Positions 9,588-20,999 of a stretch of DNA of 42,482 bases are shown here, piece after piece. Position 1 is the stretch's first letter, and the number at the start of each line of letters is the position of its first letter. The notes under the pieces are model-generated. The model ran no database searches. It was not told where the DNA came from and saw nothing but the letters and a program-made list of their open reading frames with translations. A program made the translations under genes and the position numbers. Origin of the DNA: Desulfurobacteriaceae bacterium (GTDB lineage Bacteria; Aquificota; Aquificia; Desulfurobacteriales; Desulfurobacteriaceae). The stretch covers positions 1 through 42,482 of the forward strand of contig JALTBO010000019.1 in the NCBI GenBank assembly GCA_027075275.1. Direction: 5' to 3'.

Positions 9588-12587
9588 TCATTGAATCTTC
9601 ACCTTAAATATCACGCAGCCCTTCTCGTTAGGAGCAACCTTACCGCCATGAGTAGCATCTGCACCTATTCCAACTCTAAACCTTACAAGTTTGTTGGCAG
9701 CATCGTACTCTGCCTGGTCATCACCGGAAGCATCTGTAAGGTTTGTATCGCAGGTTCCATCACAGTTTGTATCAAGGCAGAGAGAACCTGGAACGTAGGT
9801 TGTGTGGTCTGGAATTGGGTCGGTAATTATGACGTTAAGGGCATCTTTGTCACCTATGTTCTTGTACTCAATGTGGTAAACGATAGTATCGCACGGACCG
9901 GGAACTATACCATCGGGAGTTGCTGTACAGGCACCTGAACTGTCAATACCTCCTGTATCAAGCTCGTCTTTCGTCTTAGTAAGCTGGAGGTAACCGGAGA
10001 TAATTGTAGTTGTATCAACTGCTTCGTCGGTACAGTCCGGCGTGTTATCTCCATTGATATCAGACTCAGCTTTAACTGTCAGGTTCTCAACGTAACCGGA
10101 AGCAACGTCACTGGGTGCATTGACTTTTACGTAGAAGGTCTTCTGTTCACCTGGAGTAAGTGTAACAGTGTAAGCAGTTCCAACAGGGTTCTTGTTCTCG
10201 TCAAGTATTGTATAAGAGAGCTGCTTGTTACTTGTATCAAGGGTTATCGTAACTGTTGCATCTGTATTGCCGGCGTTCTTTACAACATGCTGATAGGTAG
10301 TTGTTCCAGATGGCGGTAATTGATCAGAGTGGTCAGGTGAAACAGAAACTCCACAAATCTCATTAACCTTAAGGTATGCATCAATACTGTCTGTAACTCC
10401 TGAATTCTTGGAAGTTGAATTAACAACTACGTTGTAATTTCCCGGAGGCGTACTATCAGTTGTTGTCACCTCAAGGACAACGCATACATCCTCAGAAACT
10501 CTTTCACCTGCAGCGTGGTCTTTTGTCAGATTTCCAGCAAGAGTAATCGTTCCAGCGTTAGCATCTACAGATTGAACTTTCACTTTCTCAGCATGGTCTG
10601 TACCAGCTCCAACAATTACAGTATCACCGGCCGAGAAGTTGGCAACGTCGTAAACGGTAAGTGTGTTCGTTCCTGATGCAGCAGCAGACTTAAGAAGTGT
10701 TCCACCAAGAAGAGGTGTATTCGTAATCACCTGACCATCTGATGGGTCACCATCACAGTTGGGGTCTGTCATAAACTGAACTTCAGAACCGGAAAGTTCC
10801 GAAGGCAATGTAGCTGAAAGGTTGAACTGATCTGATGAAGCACCGGTATTGGCAACTTCAAGGGGATAAACCGCTGACTCTCCAGGGTTAACAATATCTA
10901 CAACGCCGTTGTGTCCGTTATCTCCAGGCAGTACATCGTCCGAGTCGTTTGTTCCATCTGTGTTACCGTCGGAAGGATTGTTTACATCATCTCCTACTGT
11001 CCCGACCTTACCAAGGTCTACACCAGCCTGAACAATATTTTGAACTGTATCACGAGACTTATCCTGCTCTGATGGATTGTTCTTTGAAGTAGCAACAACA
11101 TCTACGTAACCACCGGAAGTGGCATTTGCAGGAATGTAAACTTTAACAATGAAATCTTTTTTAGACTGACCAGGAACGGTTCCAAGGTCTACCTTTCCGT
11201 CTCCGTCAGTATCTATAAGCTTGGCAGTTCCATCTGCATTCCAGAATTCAACGATCCATCCTTGAGGAACGTTTTCTGCAGAGAGCTCTATAACGTCATC
11301 GGAACTGGATCTGTTGGCTGCAGAGTGTTTAAACTCAACCCAACTTCCTGCAGGAGCCTGGGCTACAGTGTTATCATCCTGCCAGTTGTTTCCATTATCT
11401 TTTTCTACCTGATCCCAGGAAGCAACCTGCTGACTAACTGCAATATCAGCAGCTGCAGTTTGAGGAATCTTGGTATGGACATCGTTAGTATCAACTTCCT
11501 CATCAGTTCCGTCAGACTTGGCGTAGTCAATAACTGCTTCGTTATCTACGCTGAGATCCGGGTCATCAAAAGGAGAGTCAACTGTAACCTGGAATTCAAG
11601 GTAGCCTTCCTGGTCTGAATCAAGAACGTTCTCCTTAACGTTGTCTGTTGGATTGCTGTCTGGAATGAAGAATCCCACATATTTAACACCGTTAGGTACC
11701 TTATCTTCAGACTTGTACCAGTTCTGCCCGTCGCTTGAATAGACCGGATAGCCGTTGGAAGGAGCTCCCGCTGCAGAACCTGACTTATAGGTAGCCCCTT
11801 TTGGAATCTGGTCTTTAATGATGATACCTTCAACGTCCTGCTCGTTGTTGTCAATATTGCCGTCATCGTTAAGGTCTACTTTCAGACCATCAACAGACTT
11901 AGCTGCCTTAAGTCCAACGTTCTTGAAGGTTACACGGTAAGTAAGCACATCACCTGGAACAGCCTGAGTCTTGTCAACTGACTTGTTTGCCTGAATTAGA
12001 GCATCACTGATTACAGTTACAGAAGCGTTCTGATCAGAGGCACAGGAAGAATTATCTGGATTTTCAACGTGGAGTTTAAACTGATCTTTATCTCCGACGT
12101 TTGCCCCGGGATCTACAGAAACTGCTACAACAAGGTGCTTCGTCTCTCCCATACCGAGAGTAACAGAGGATACCTCCTGTTCACCTGGATCAACAAGACC
12201 GTTCTGGTTCTCGTCAAGGTAGATGTGCTTCGTGTAGTTGGGACCGGAAACCTCAATAGTTGAAAGGTTGAATGTGAACTGTGAGTTACCTTTGTTGGTA
12301 ACCTCAAATGGAACGTAAACAGTTTGACCTGGCGTTCCCTGATAGTCTCCACCACCGGCAGTTGTTACGGAGCAGACCGCCTCAACGGTCGTCTGGACCA
12401 CGTTTGACGTGGTGGTGTACTTGTTGTTGTCTTCATCCATGTAGACAGCTGTTGCTGCGTTGCTGATCACTGTTCCTGCCGGAGTTAAAGCCTTCGCCTG
12501 AGGTGAGAATAAAGCCACACCTCCAAGAAGACCCAGCAGGGACAGCGACGAGGTCAGCAGTTTTCGGACTCGCCTTTTCCCCCACAT
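9588..12587 (-). CDS. Exported DUF11-repeat surface protein with Asp/Asn-rich loops
   Basis: 999 aa. Signal peptide; repeated DUF11-like blocks (LIQANKSVDKTQAVPGDVLTYRVTFKNVGLKAAKSV; YLQLTKTKDEL...DTIVYHIEYKNIGDKDALNVIITDPIPDHTTYVPGS). Confidence 0.85.
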   Translation of the reverse strand: MWGKRRVRKLLTSSLSLLGLLGGVALFSPQAKALTPAGTVISNAATAVYMDEDNNKYTTTSNVVQTTVEAVCSVTTAGGGDYQGTPGQTVYVPFEVTNKGNSQFTFNLSTIEVSGPNYTKHIYLDENQNGLVDPGEQEVSSVTLGMGETKHLVVAVSVDPGANVGDKDQFKLHVENPDNSSCASDQNASVTVISDALIQANKSVDKTQAVPGDVLTYRVTFKNVGLKAAKSVDGLKVDLNDDGNIDNNEQDVEGIIIKDQIPKGATYKSGSAAGAPSNGYPVYSSDGQNWYKSEDKVPNGVKYVGFFIPDSNPTDNVKENVLDSDQEGYLEFQVTVDSPFDDPDLSVDNEAVIDYAKSDGTDEEVDTNDVHTKIPQTAAADIAVSQQVASWDQVEKDNGNNWQDDNTVAQAPAGSWVEFKHSAANRSSSDDVIELSAENVPQGWIVEFWNADGTAKLIDTDGDGKVDLGTVPGQSKKDFIVKVYIPANATSGGYVDVVATSKNNPSEQDKSRDTVQNIVQAGVDLGKVGTVGDDVNNPSDGNTDGTNDSDDVLPGDNGHNGVVDIVNPGESAVYPLEVANTGASSDQFNLSATLPSELSGSEVQFMTDPNCDGDPSDGQVITNTPLLGGTLLKSAAASGTNTLTVYDVANFSAGDTVIVGAGTDHAEKVKVQSVDANAGTITLAGNLTKDHAAGERVSEDVCVVLEVTTTDSTPPGNYNVVVNSTSKNSGVTDSIDAYLKVNEICGVSVSPDHSDQLPPSGTTTYQHVVKNAGNTDATVTITLDTSNKQLSYTILDENKNPVGTAYTVTLTPGEQKTFYVKVNAPSDVASGYVENLTVKAESDINGDNTPDCTDEAVDTTTIISGYLQLTKTKDELDTGGIDSSGACTATPDGIVPGPCDTIVYHIEYKNIGDKDALNVIITDPIPDHTTYVPGSLCLDTNCDGTCDTNLTDASGDDQAEYDAANKLVRFRVGIGADATHGGKVAPNEKGCVIFKVKIQ

Positions 12588-12649
12588 AATCTACTCCTTT
12601 TATTAAAGTTGTTTTAAAGCCAAAGTTTTTAGTTAGCGTTTGTTCAAAC

Positions 12650-13141
12650 CTACTTAACTTGAACTCTGTACTTTAAAATTCTCTTTACACCGGGAGATAA
12701 CTGAGGTATCTGCCACATTAGGTTGGTATACATATCGGGAGTTGCCACCTTCTCAATTTCTTTTCCATTCTGAATAACCTTATACTTAATAGGCTCTGGA
12801 GAGAAAGTTTTACCGCCGTCAATAGAAAAGAGAGGTTTGCCAGTTGCTGAATGTTCAACGTAAACTGTAGTTTTTGGAATCTGTGCTCTTATTTTTACGT
12901 TCTTAAGAACCTTTCCAGACAAGTTCTTGACGGTTATCTGGTATTCAATAACGTCTTTGGGATACACCTTTTCAGGAAGGGGCTTGAGTACTTCTCTCTT
13001 CTTTCCATTCTCAATTTCATTAACTACCAGGAATCCTCTGGTTTCCAGTTTAAGAGGTTGAGAAGCAGAAAACGCAGAAGCCGTAAAAATAGAGATGACA
13101 AAGAAAAGAGGTACAAGTAAAAACCGCAAGTACTTCCTCAC
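12650..13141 (-). CDS. Small exported DUF11-like protein
   Basis: 163 aa. Signal peptide; VYPKDVIEYQITVKNLSGKVLKNVKIRAQIPKTTVYVEHSATG. Confidence 0.75.
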   Translation of the reverse strand: MRKYLRFLLVPLFFVISIFTASAFSASQPLKLETRGFLVVNEIENGKKREVLKPLPEKVYPKDVIEYQITVKNLSGKVLKNVKIRAQIPKTTVYVEHSATGKPLFSIDGGKTFSPEPIKYKVIQNGKEIEKVATPDMYTNLMWQIPQLSPGVKRILKYRVQVK

Positions 13142-13207
13142 CTTTTCCCCCTTAATTAAGTTCGTTTTATGTAAGCGATATTATAAATCGCCCGTTAGTA
13201 GAAAAGT

Positions 13208-15341
<2,134 letters not shown>

Positions 15342-15342
<1 letters not shown>

Positions 15343-16778
15343 CAGAGGATATACCTCGTCAGGTCTTCATCTTTTATTATTCCTTCAAGCCTTTCCCTTA
15401 CGTATTCTCTGTCAATAACAACTTTCTGCCCTTTCATCTCAGGAGCGTTGAAGGAGAGGTCTTCAAGAAGCCTCTCAAGAACAGTGTGAAGACGCCTTGC
15501 TCCAATGTTTTCAGCTTTTGAATTAGCCTCTTCGGCTATTCTGGCTATCTCTTCAATACCGTCGGGAGTGAACTCTATCTCAACGCCTTCGGCAGCAAGA
15601 AGGGCTTTGTACTGTTTTGTAAGGGCGTTTTTTGGCTCTGTCAGAATTCTTACGAAGTCCTCTTTTGTAAGGGGCTTAAGCTCAACCCTTATGGGGAACC
15701 TTCCCTGGAGCTCCGGCAGTAAATCTGAAGGCTTTGCAATGTGGAAGGCTCCGGCAGCTATAAAGAGCATGTGGTCTGTTCTTACAAGGCCGTAGCGGGT
15801 AGAGACTTTGCACCCTTCAACTATCGGCAGAAGGTCTCTCTGAACACCCTCCCTTGAAACGTCGGGGCCTCTTGCTCCGCTCCTTGCTGCCACTTTGTCT
15901 ATCTCATCTATGAAAATGATTCCCTGGTTCTCCGCCCTGTCTATCGCCTCCCTTATCACCTCGTCCATATCTATCAGCTTCTGGGCCTCCTCCTGAGTAA
16001 GGTAGCGGAGAGCCTCTTTAACCTTCATCTTCCTGAGTTTCTTAGGCTTTGGAAGAAGGGAGGAGAGCATATCCTGAATGTTCTGCATGTCTCCACCAAG
16101 GCCTATTACGTTGACCTTAGGCCCTTCAACCGTTACAGGTATTTCAACAATCTCATCGTCAAGCTTTCCCTCTTTTAAGAGTTTTTTTACCCTGTTCCTT
16201 TCGTCTTTAAGGCGGGAGCTCTCCCTCTCAACGTCTGTCTGGGGTTTCTGCGGAAGGAAAACGTCAAAGAGGCTCTGAACAGACTGAGTCTGCTGAGGTT
16301 CGGGAACCATTATCTCTGCAAGCCTATCGTAGGCAAGCTCCCGAGCCCTCTCTTCAACTTCAGCAATTTTTTCCTCTTTAACCATATTAACGGCAATTTC
16401 AACCAAATCCCTTATTATTGACTCAACATCCCTTCCAACGTATCCGACTTCTGTAAACTTCGTGGCTTCAACCTTTATAAAGGGAGCTCTCACAAGCTTT
16501 GCAAGCCTTCTTGCTATTTCAGTTTTTCCAACTCCGGTAGGGCCAATCATTATTATGTTCTTTGGAACAACTTCCTCCCTCATATCCTCAGGGAGCCTCT
16601 GGCGGCGCCACCTGTTCCTGAGGGCTATGGCAACAGCCTTCTTGGCCTCTTTCTGCCCAACAACGTATTTGTCAAGCTCCTCAACTATCTGCTTTGGCGT
16701 AAGGAAATCGTCGTTCCTGCCACTATCCCTTTTCCCGGTGTTTTCTGAATCGGAGCTCCCAAAGAGCTTTTTGAACAT
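15342..16778 (-). CDS. hslU: ATP-dependent protease ATPase subunit HslU (ClpY)
   Basis: 478 aa. Walker A GPTGVGKT, pore motif GYVGRD, Walker [11 protein letters not shown]-terminal tail EDLTRYIL; adjacent to hslV. Confidence 0.98.
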
Positions 16779-16787
16779 TCGGCCTCC

Positions 16788-17324
16788 TTAAGGCAGTTCT
16801 TCAACAACTATGTTCGTATTCGTATAGATACAGATGTTCCCTGCAATTTCCAGAGACTTGTAGGCAATATCTCTGGCTGAAAGGTCCGTATTCTGGTAGA
16901 GAGCAGTTGCCGCAGCCTGAGCGTAAGGACCTCCAGAACCTATAGCCATAACGGGAATGTCAGGCTCTATAACATCCCCATTCCCGGAAATAAGGAGAAT
17001 TCTGGTTGTATCTGCAACTAAAAGCATCGCCTCAAGACGCCTTAAAACCCTGTCGGTTCTCCAGTCTTTTGCAAGTTCCACAGCAGACTTTAAAAGGTTT
17101 CCTCCGAAAGTCTGAAGTTTATCTTCAAACCGTTCTAAAAGGGCAAAGGCGTCTGCAACGGAACCGGCAAAACCGGTAAGAACCCTTCCGCCATAGATTT
17201 TCCTGACCTTCCTTGCACCGTTTTTAAACACTGTGTTACCAAGGGTTACCTGACCATCTCCGGCCATGGCAACTTTTCCATCTCTTAAAACGGCACAGAT
17301 AGTTGTCCCTCTGAACTCCATCAC
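16788..17324 (-). CDS. hslV: ATP-dependent protease subunit HslV
   Basis: 178 aa with the N-terminal Thr motif [23 protein letters not shown] and a [11 protein letters not shown] motif. Confidence 0.98.
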   Translation of the reverse strand: MMEFRGTTICAVLRDGKVAMAGDGQVTLGNTVFKNGARKVRKIYGGRVLTGFAGSVADAFALLERFEDKLQTFGGNLLKSAVELAKDWRTDRVLRRLEAMLLVADTTRILLISGNGDVIEPDIPVMAIGSGGPYAQAAATALYQNTDLSARDIAYKSLEIAGNICIYTNTNIVVEELP

Positions 17325-17596
17325 TCCTCCAGGTTAAGAGAGGCAAACTGCCTTCTCCTTAAACGGGCTCCAACAAACTGTCCCAAAACGGCAACGGCTA
17401 TAAGAAGGGGAGCAAACTTCCAGGGAACTCCAAGGCCGATCCTCAGGGCAATTATGAACGGTATCGGCAGGTGAACGTAGAGGAACCATAGAGGTGAAAA
17501 CTTCCTCACGCCTTCCCTGAGCCAGCCAAAAGGCAGGTTTAAGAAAAAAGTGATAAGAACAACAAACATAAGTGTTTCCAAGGCTCTAACCTCCAC
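17321..17596 (-). CDS. Small membrane protein
   Basis: 91 aa with three hydrophobic segments; ATG/stop overlap with hslV. Confidence 0.65.
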   Translation of the reverse strand: MEVRALETLMFVVLITFFLNLPFGWLREGVRKFSPLWFLYVHLPIPFIIALRIGLGVPWKFAPLLIAVAVLGQFVGARLRRRQFASLNLEE

Positions 17597-17661
17597 GAGG
17601 TTTTAACGGTTAACAAATTTAGTGTTTCTCTCTTAAAGTGGCAAAACTACGGTATCACCCC

Positions 17662-17690
17662 TTGACACCCTGACGCTTACTTCCTATATT
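17662..17690 (+). promoter_or_regulatory. Sigma70-type promoter for tRNA-Asn
   Basis: TTGACA-N17-TATATT about 15 nt upstream of the tRNA. Confidence 0.8.
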
Positions 17691-17705
17691 ACTCGTCAGC
17701 AAAGC

Positions 17706-17781
17706 TCCCCGGTAGCTCAGCTGGTAGAGCGGGTGGCTGTTAACCACCAGGTCGCTGGTTCGAGCCCGGCCCGGGGAGCCA
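17706..17781 (+). tRNA. tRNA-Asn (GTT)
   Basis: Cloverleaf TCCCCGGTAGCTCAGCTGGTAGAGCGGGTGGCTGTTAACCACCAGGTCGCTGGTTCGAGCCCGGCCCGGGGAGCCA; anticodon GTT; CCA encoded. Confidence 0.97.
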
Positions 17782-17865
17782 TTTTTATTTTCAAGCCAAA
17801 TTGGAAAAAGAAAAAATAAAGAAATACTCGAGGTTATGGAAACCAAAACTGGAAAAATTTGAGAA

Positions 17866-18579
17866 CTACTTCACCGCAACTTTACTGTAAATGAACCTTC
17901 CGCAGTAGGGACATTTGGTTTTCCCGGGCTCAAGGTTTTTGAGGAGCTCCTTAAATTCAGCCGGCGAGAATGTGAGTCCACAACCCTCGCAGGCTCCCGA
18001 TGAGATATCTGAAAAGACGAGGCCGTTAAACTTCTCTTTAAGCTCCTCAAATCGGCGGAGCTCCTCCTCAGGTATCTCCTCCTTCAGCGTTTCAATCTCC
18101 TTATTTATCTTTTCCATTTTCCTCTTCAACTTATCTATCTCAAGGCTTATATCGTCTATATCCCTTTTCACAGACTCAATTTGAGGCGTCAGCTCCTCCT
18201 TTAACTTCTCGTAAGCGTCTGCAAGGGTCTCTATCTCCGCCTCAACTTTTGTTATCTCCTGTTTTGTTTTTATTATGTCATCCTCGTTCTTGGCAATCTG
18301 CCTCAATATCTGTTTAAACTCGCTTCTACTCTTTGCCTTTTCCCTCTGAACCTTAAGTTCCTCAACTCGCTCCTGTTTGTAGGAGATAAAGTCTTTTAGG
18401 TCTTTAAGCTCTCTCTTTTTCTCCTCAAGCTTGCCTGCAGCAGACTCTAACCTGGCCTTAAGTCTATCAAGTAACCTCTCCTTTTCTTCTCTCTCCTTGA
18501 TAAGTTCTTTTAACTTCGTAGCAAGCCTTAAGAGTTCAATTTCTCTATTTTGAACTTTAAGTAATTTCTCGTTTAACAT
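17866..18579 (-). CDS. Coiled-coil protein with C-terminal C4 zinc ribbon
   Basis: Long heptad coiled coil followed by CEGCGLTFSPAEF...KCPYCGRFIY. Confidence 0.85.
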   Translation of the reverse strand: MLNEKLLKVQNREIELLRLATKLKELIKEREEKERLLDRLKARLESAAGKLEEKKRELKDLKDFISYKQERVEELKVQREKAKSRSEFKQILRQIAKNEDDIIKTKQEITKVEAEIETLADAYEKLKEELTPQIESVKRDIDDISLEIDKLKRKMEKINKEIETLKEEIPEEELRRFEELKEKFNGLVFSDISSGACEGCGLTFSPAEFKELLKNLEPGKTKCPYCGRFIYSKVAVK

Positions 18580-18580
18580 A

Positions 18581-19351
18581 TTACACCACCTCAAAGGGGG
18601 ATTTTTCAGGCAGGAGTATAAAATCTACCTGTGGGAATGCACTTTCAAGTAAACCTTTCAACTTTCTGTAAAAGAGCCTCTCTGTTCCAAAATGCCCCAT
18701 ATCAAAAACCGTTAGTCCCAGATCTCTGGCTTTCATCGCATCGTGGTATTTAACATCTCCGGTAATGTAAACATCCACCTTACCAGCGATCAGGTCTATA
18801 AACGAAGCTCCACTGCCGGAACATACTGCCACAGTTTTAACTGAAGATGCGGGAGAGTAGTTAACAGCTCTAAAGAGATCCTGAGGGAGGAAAGATTTAA
18901 GCTTTGAGAGGAGCTCCTCCTGCAAACACTCCTCCGGCAGAACTCCTAAAGCTCCGTAAGAAGGTTTCACCACAATGGGTTTAACGTTTTGAAGGTTTAA
19001 AAACTCACTGATAATAGCGGTAGGGCCTAAAGGCGAAATGTCAAGGTTCGTATGAAGGGCAAAAAGAGAGATGGAGTTCTTCACCAGCTCAAGAAGAAGG
19101 TTTTGAGGGTAACGTTCTGGAGTAAAGACTTTTAAACCGGAAATTGTTAGTGGATGGTGGGTTATTATCAGGTCAACTCCCTCTTTCTTAGCCTCTACTA
19201 TAACATCCCGGGAAACTGATAGGGCGAAACCGACTTTACCAACCTCCTGCTCTCTCTGACCTACCTGAAGACCTGAATTATCCCAGCTGTCCTGCTGCTC
19301 AGGTGGAACTAAAGAGTTCAGAAAATCCGTTATTTCACTTAGCTTAACCAT
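18581..19351 (-). CDS. Nif3-like dinuclear metal centre protein
   Basis: 256 aa. DSWDNSGLQVG, DLIITHHPLT, LHTNLDISPLG, VYITGDVKYHDA. Confidence 0.92.
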   Translation of the reverse strand: MVKLSEITDFLNSLVPPEQQDSWDNSGLQVGQREQEVGKVGFALSVSRDVIVEAKKEGVDLIITHHPLTISGLKVFTPERYPQNLLLELVKNSISLFALHTNLDISPLGPTAIISEFLNLQNVKPIVVKPSYGALGVLPEECLQEELLSKLKSFLPQDLFRAVNYSPASSVKTVAVCSGSGASFIDLIAGKVDVYITGDVKYHDAMKARDLGLTVFDMGHFGTERLFYRKLKGLLESAFPQVDFILLPEKSPFEVV

Positions 19352-19405
19352 ATTTACTCTCCTTGAGGTGGTAGAATTCTACAAAATTGAAGGGAGAAGT
19401 AAACG

Positions 19406-20893
19406 ATGGCCTATAAAGATTTAAGGGATTTCATTAAAAAACTGAAGGAAAAAGGAGAGCTGAAAGAGATTGACCACCCTGTAAGCTCCTACCTTGAAAT
19501 TACGGAGATTGCAGACAGAACCGTTAAAGCCGGAGGACCGGCCCTTCTGTTTAAGAACGTTGACAGAGGAAAGATACCGGTTGCAATAAACCTGTTTGCC
19601 AGTTACAGAAGAATGGTTCTTGCCCTTGAGGACGACCCTGACTCAATAGGGAAAAGGGCAGCAAAGCTCTTAAAGCCTGAAAAACCATCGGGCTTTATTG
19701 ATAAGTTGAAAAAGTTGGTGGAGCTGAAGAAGATTGCCGATATCTTCCCGAAAGAGGTAAAGAGGGAGGGAGCTCCCTGCAAAGAAGTAATAGTGAAAGA
19801 TCCAGATCTTTCAAAGTTCCCAATACTCTTCTGCTGGCCTAAAGACGGCGGAAGGTTTATAACCCTACCGCTGGTTTTCACCAAAGACCCGGAAACTGGA
19901 GAGAGAAACTGCGGAATGTACAGGCTCCACGTCTACTCAAAGAACACAACCGGAATGCACTGGCACTGGCACAAAGTTGGAGCAAAACACTTCTGGAAAG
20001 CAAAGAGAATGGGAATAAAGAGGTTTCCCGTTGCCGTTGCCATAGGCTCAGACCCGGCAGTTATCTACTCGGCAACAGCTCCCCTTCCTGAAGATGTTGA
20101 TGAGATGGTTTTTGCCGGGTTTATAAGAGGAAAGCCAGTTGAGATGGTTAAGTGCGAAACCGTTGACCTTGAGGTTCCTGCAAACGCAGAGATAGTTTTA
20201 GAAGGCTACGTTGATACAGAGGAGTTCCGTTTTGAAGGGCCCTTTGGAGACCACACAGGTTACTACTCACTGCCCGACTTCTACCCCGTTTTCCACATTA
20301 CCTGCATAACTCACAGGAGAGACCCCATCTACCCGGCAACGATAGTCGGCAAACCGCCCATGGAGGACTGCTACATCGGGAAAGCGACAGAGAGAATATT
20401 CCTCTACCTCCTCAAAACTCAGCTTCCTGAAATTGTTGATATGTGTCTCCCCATTGAGGGAGTGTTCCACAACTTTGCCTTCATCTCCATAGATAAGCGC
20501 TACCCGGGACACGCGAAAAAGGTTATCTCTGCCCTCTGGGGAATGGGACAGATGAGCTTCACGAAGAACATAGTGATTTTTGACAAGGATACAAACGTTC
20601 ACGATATAGGAGAAGTTCTGTGGAGGTGGGGGAACAACGTTGACCCAAAGAGGGATGTAATTTTCACAGAAGGCCCCGTTGATGCACTTGACCACACCTC
20701 ACCTCTGCCTTTTTACGGAAGCAAAATGGGCATTGACGCGACTAAAAAGTGGAAAAGCGAAGGATTTACAAGAGACTGGCCACCAGATATTGAGATGGAC
20801 CCGGAAGTTAAGAAAAAAGTTGATATGCTCTGGGATAAATTGGGACTGCCCTCTCCACCTGAAAAGAAAAACCCCTGGAGCTGGGGAATCTGA
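19406..20893 (+). CDS. ubiD: UbiD-family decarboxylase
   Basis: 495 aa. MYRLHVYSKNTTGMHWHWHK, FEGPFGDHTGYYS, YPATIVGKPPMED. Confidence 0.93.
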   Translation: MAYKDLRDFIKKLKEKGELKEIDHPVSSYLEITEIADRTVKAGGPALLFKNVDRGKIPVAINLFASYRRMVLALEDDPDSIGKRAAKLLKPEKPSGFIDKLKKLVELKKIADIFPKEVKREGAPCKEVIVKDPDLSKFPILFCWPKDGGRFITLPLVFTKDPETGERNCGMYRLHVYSKNTTGMHWHWHKVGAKHFWKAKRMGIKRFPVAVAIGSDPAVIYSATAPLPEDVDEMVFAGFIRGKPVEMVKCETVDLEVPANAEIVLEGYVDTEEFRFEGPFGDHTGYYSLPDFYPVFHITCITHRRDPIYPATIVGKPPMEDCYIGKATERIFLYLLKTQLPEIVDMCLPIEGVFHNFAFISIDKRYPGHAKKVISALWGMGQMSFTKNIVIFDKDTNVHDIGEVLWRWGNNVDPKRDVIFTEGPVDALDHTSPLPFYGSKMGIDATKKWKSEGFTRDWPPDIEMDPEVKKKVDMLWDKLGLPSPPEKKNPWSWGI

Positions 20894-20903
20894 GGCACAA
20901 ACA

Positions 20904-20933
20904 TTGACAATTCTTATAAAGTTGCCATATAAT
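20904..20933 (+). promoter_or_regulatory. Perfect-consensus sigma70 promoter in a convergent intergenic region
   Basis: TTGACA (20904-20909), 18 nt spacer, TATAAT (20928-20933). Confidence 0.75.
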
Positions 20934-20939
20934 AATTTG

Positions 20940-20999
20940 TGGTCAAAAATAAAGAACAAGCTCCGACTTAATTTAAAGGGGGCTTCTGCCCCCCTTTCT
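20940..20999 (+). ncRNA. Candidate small RNA ending in a terminator hairpin
   Basis: Begins ~7 nt after the perfect -10; ends at hairpin AAAGGGGGC-TTCT-GCCCCCCTTT. No convincing ORF inside. Confidence 0.45.
20975..20997 (+). terminator. Terminator hairpin between convergent ubiD and flavin reductase genes (possibly bidirectional)
   Basis: AAAGGGGGC-TTCT-GCCCCCC-TTT inverted repeat with AAA/TTT flanks. Confidence 0.75.

Noticed and set aside
11546-11866. 106 aa minus-strand ORF inside the 999 aa gene (and 12125..12355)
   Set aside because: Alternative frames of a clear CDS; Thr/Ser/Leu-rich translation of repetitive codons.
13175-13195. Small inverted repeat GCGAT-N7-ATCGC upstream of the surface operon
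   Set aside because: Short AT-rich-loop hairpin; plausible promoter-region feature but too weak to call.
17655-17846. 63 aa minus-strand ORF (GSPGRARTSDLVVNSHPLYQLSYRGA)
   Set aside because: Antisense translation of tRNA-Asn, a well-known spurious ORF type.
20267-20695. 142 aa minus-strand ORF
   Set aside because: Antisense to conserved UbiD coding sequence; no recognisable motifs.
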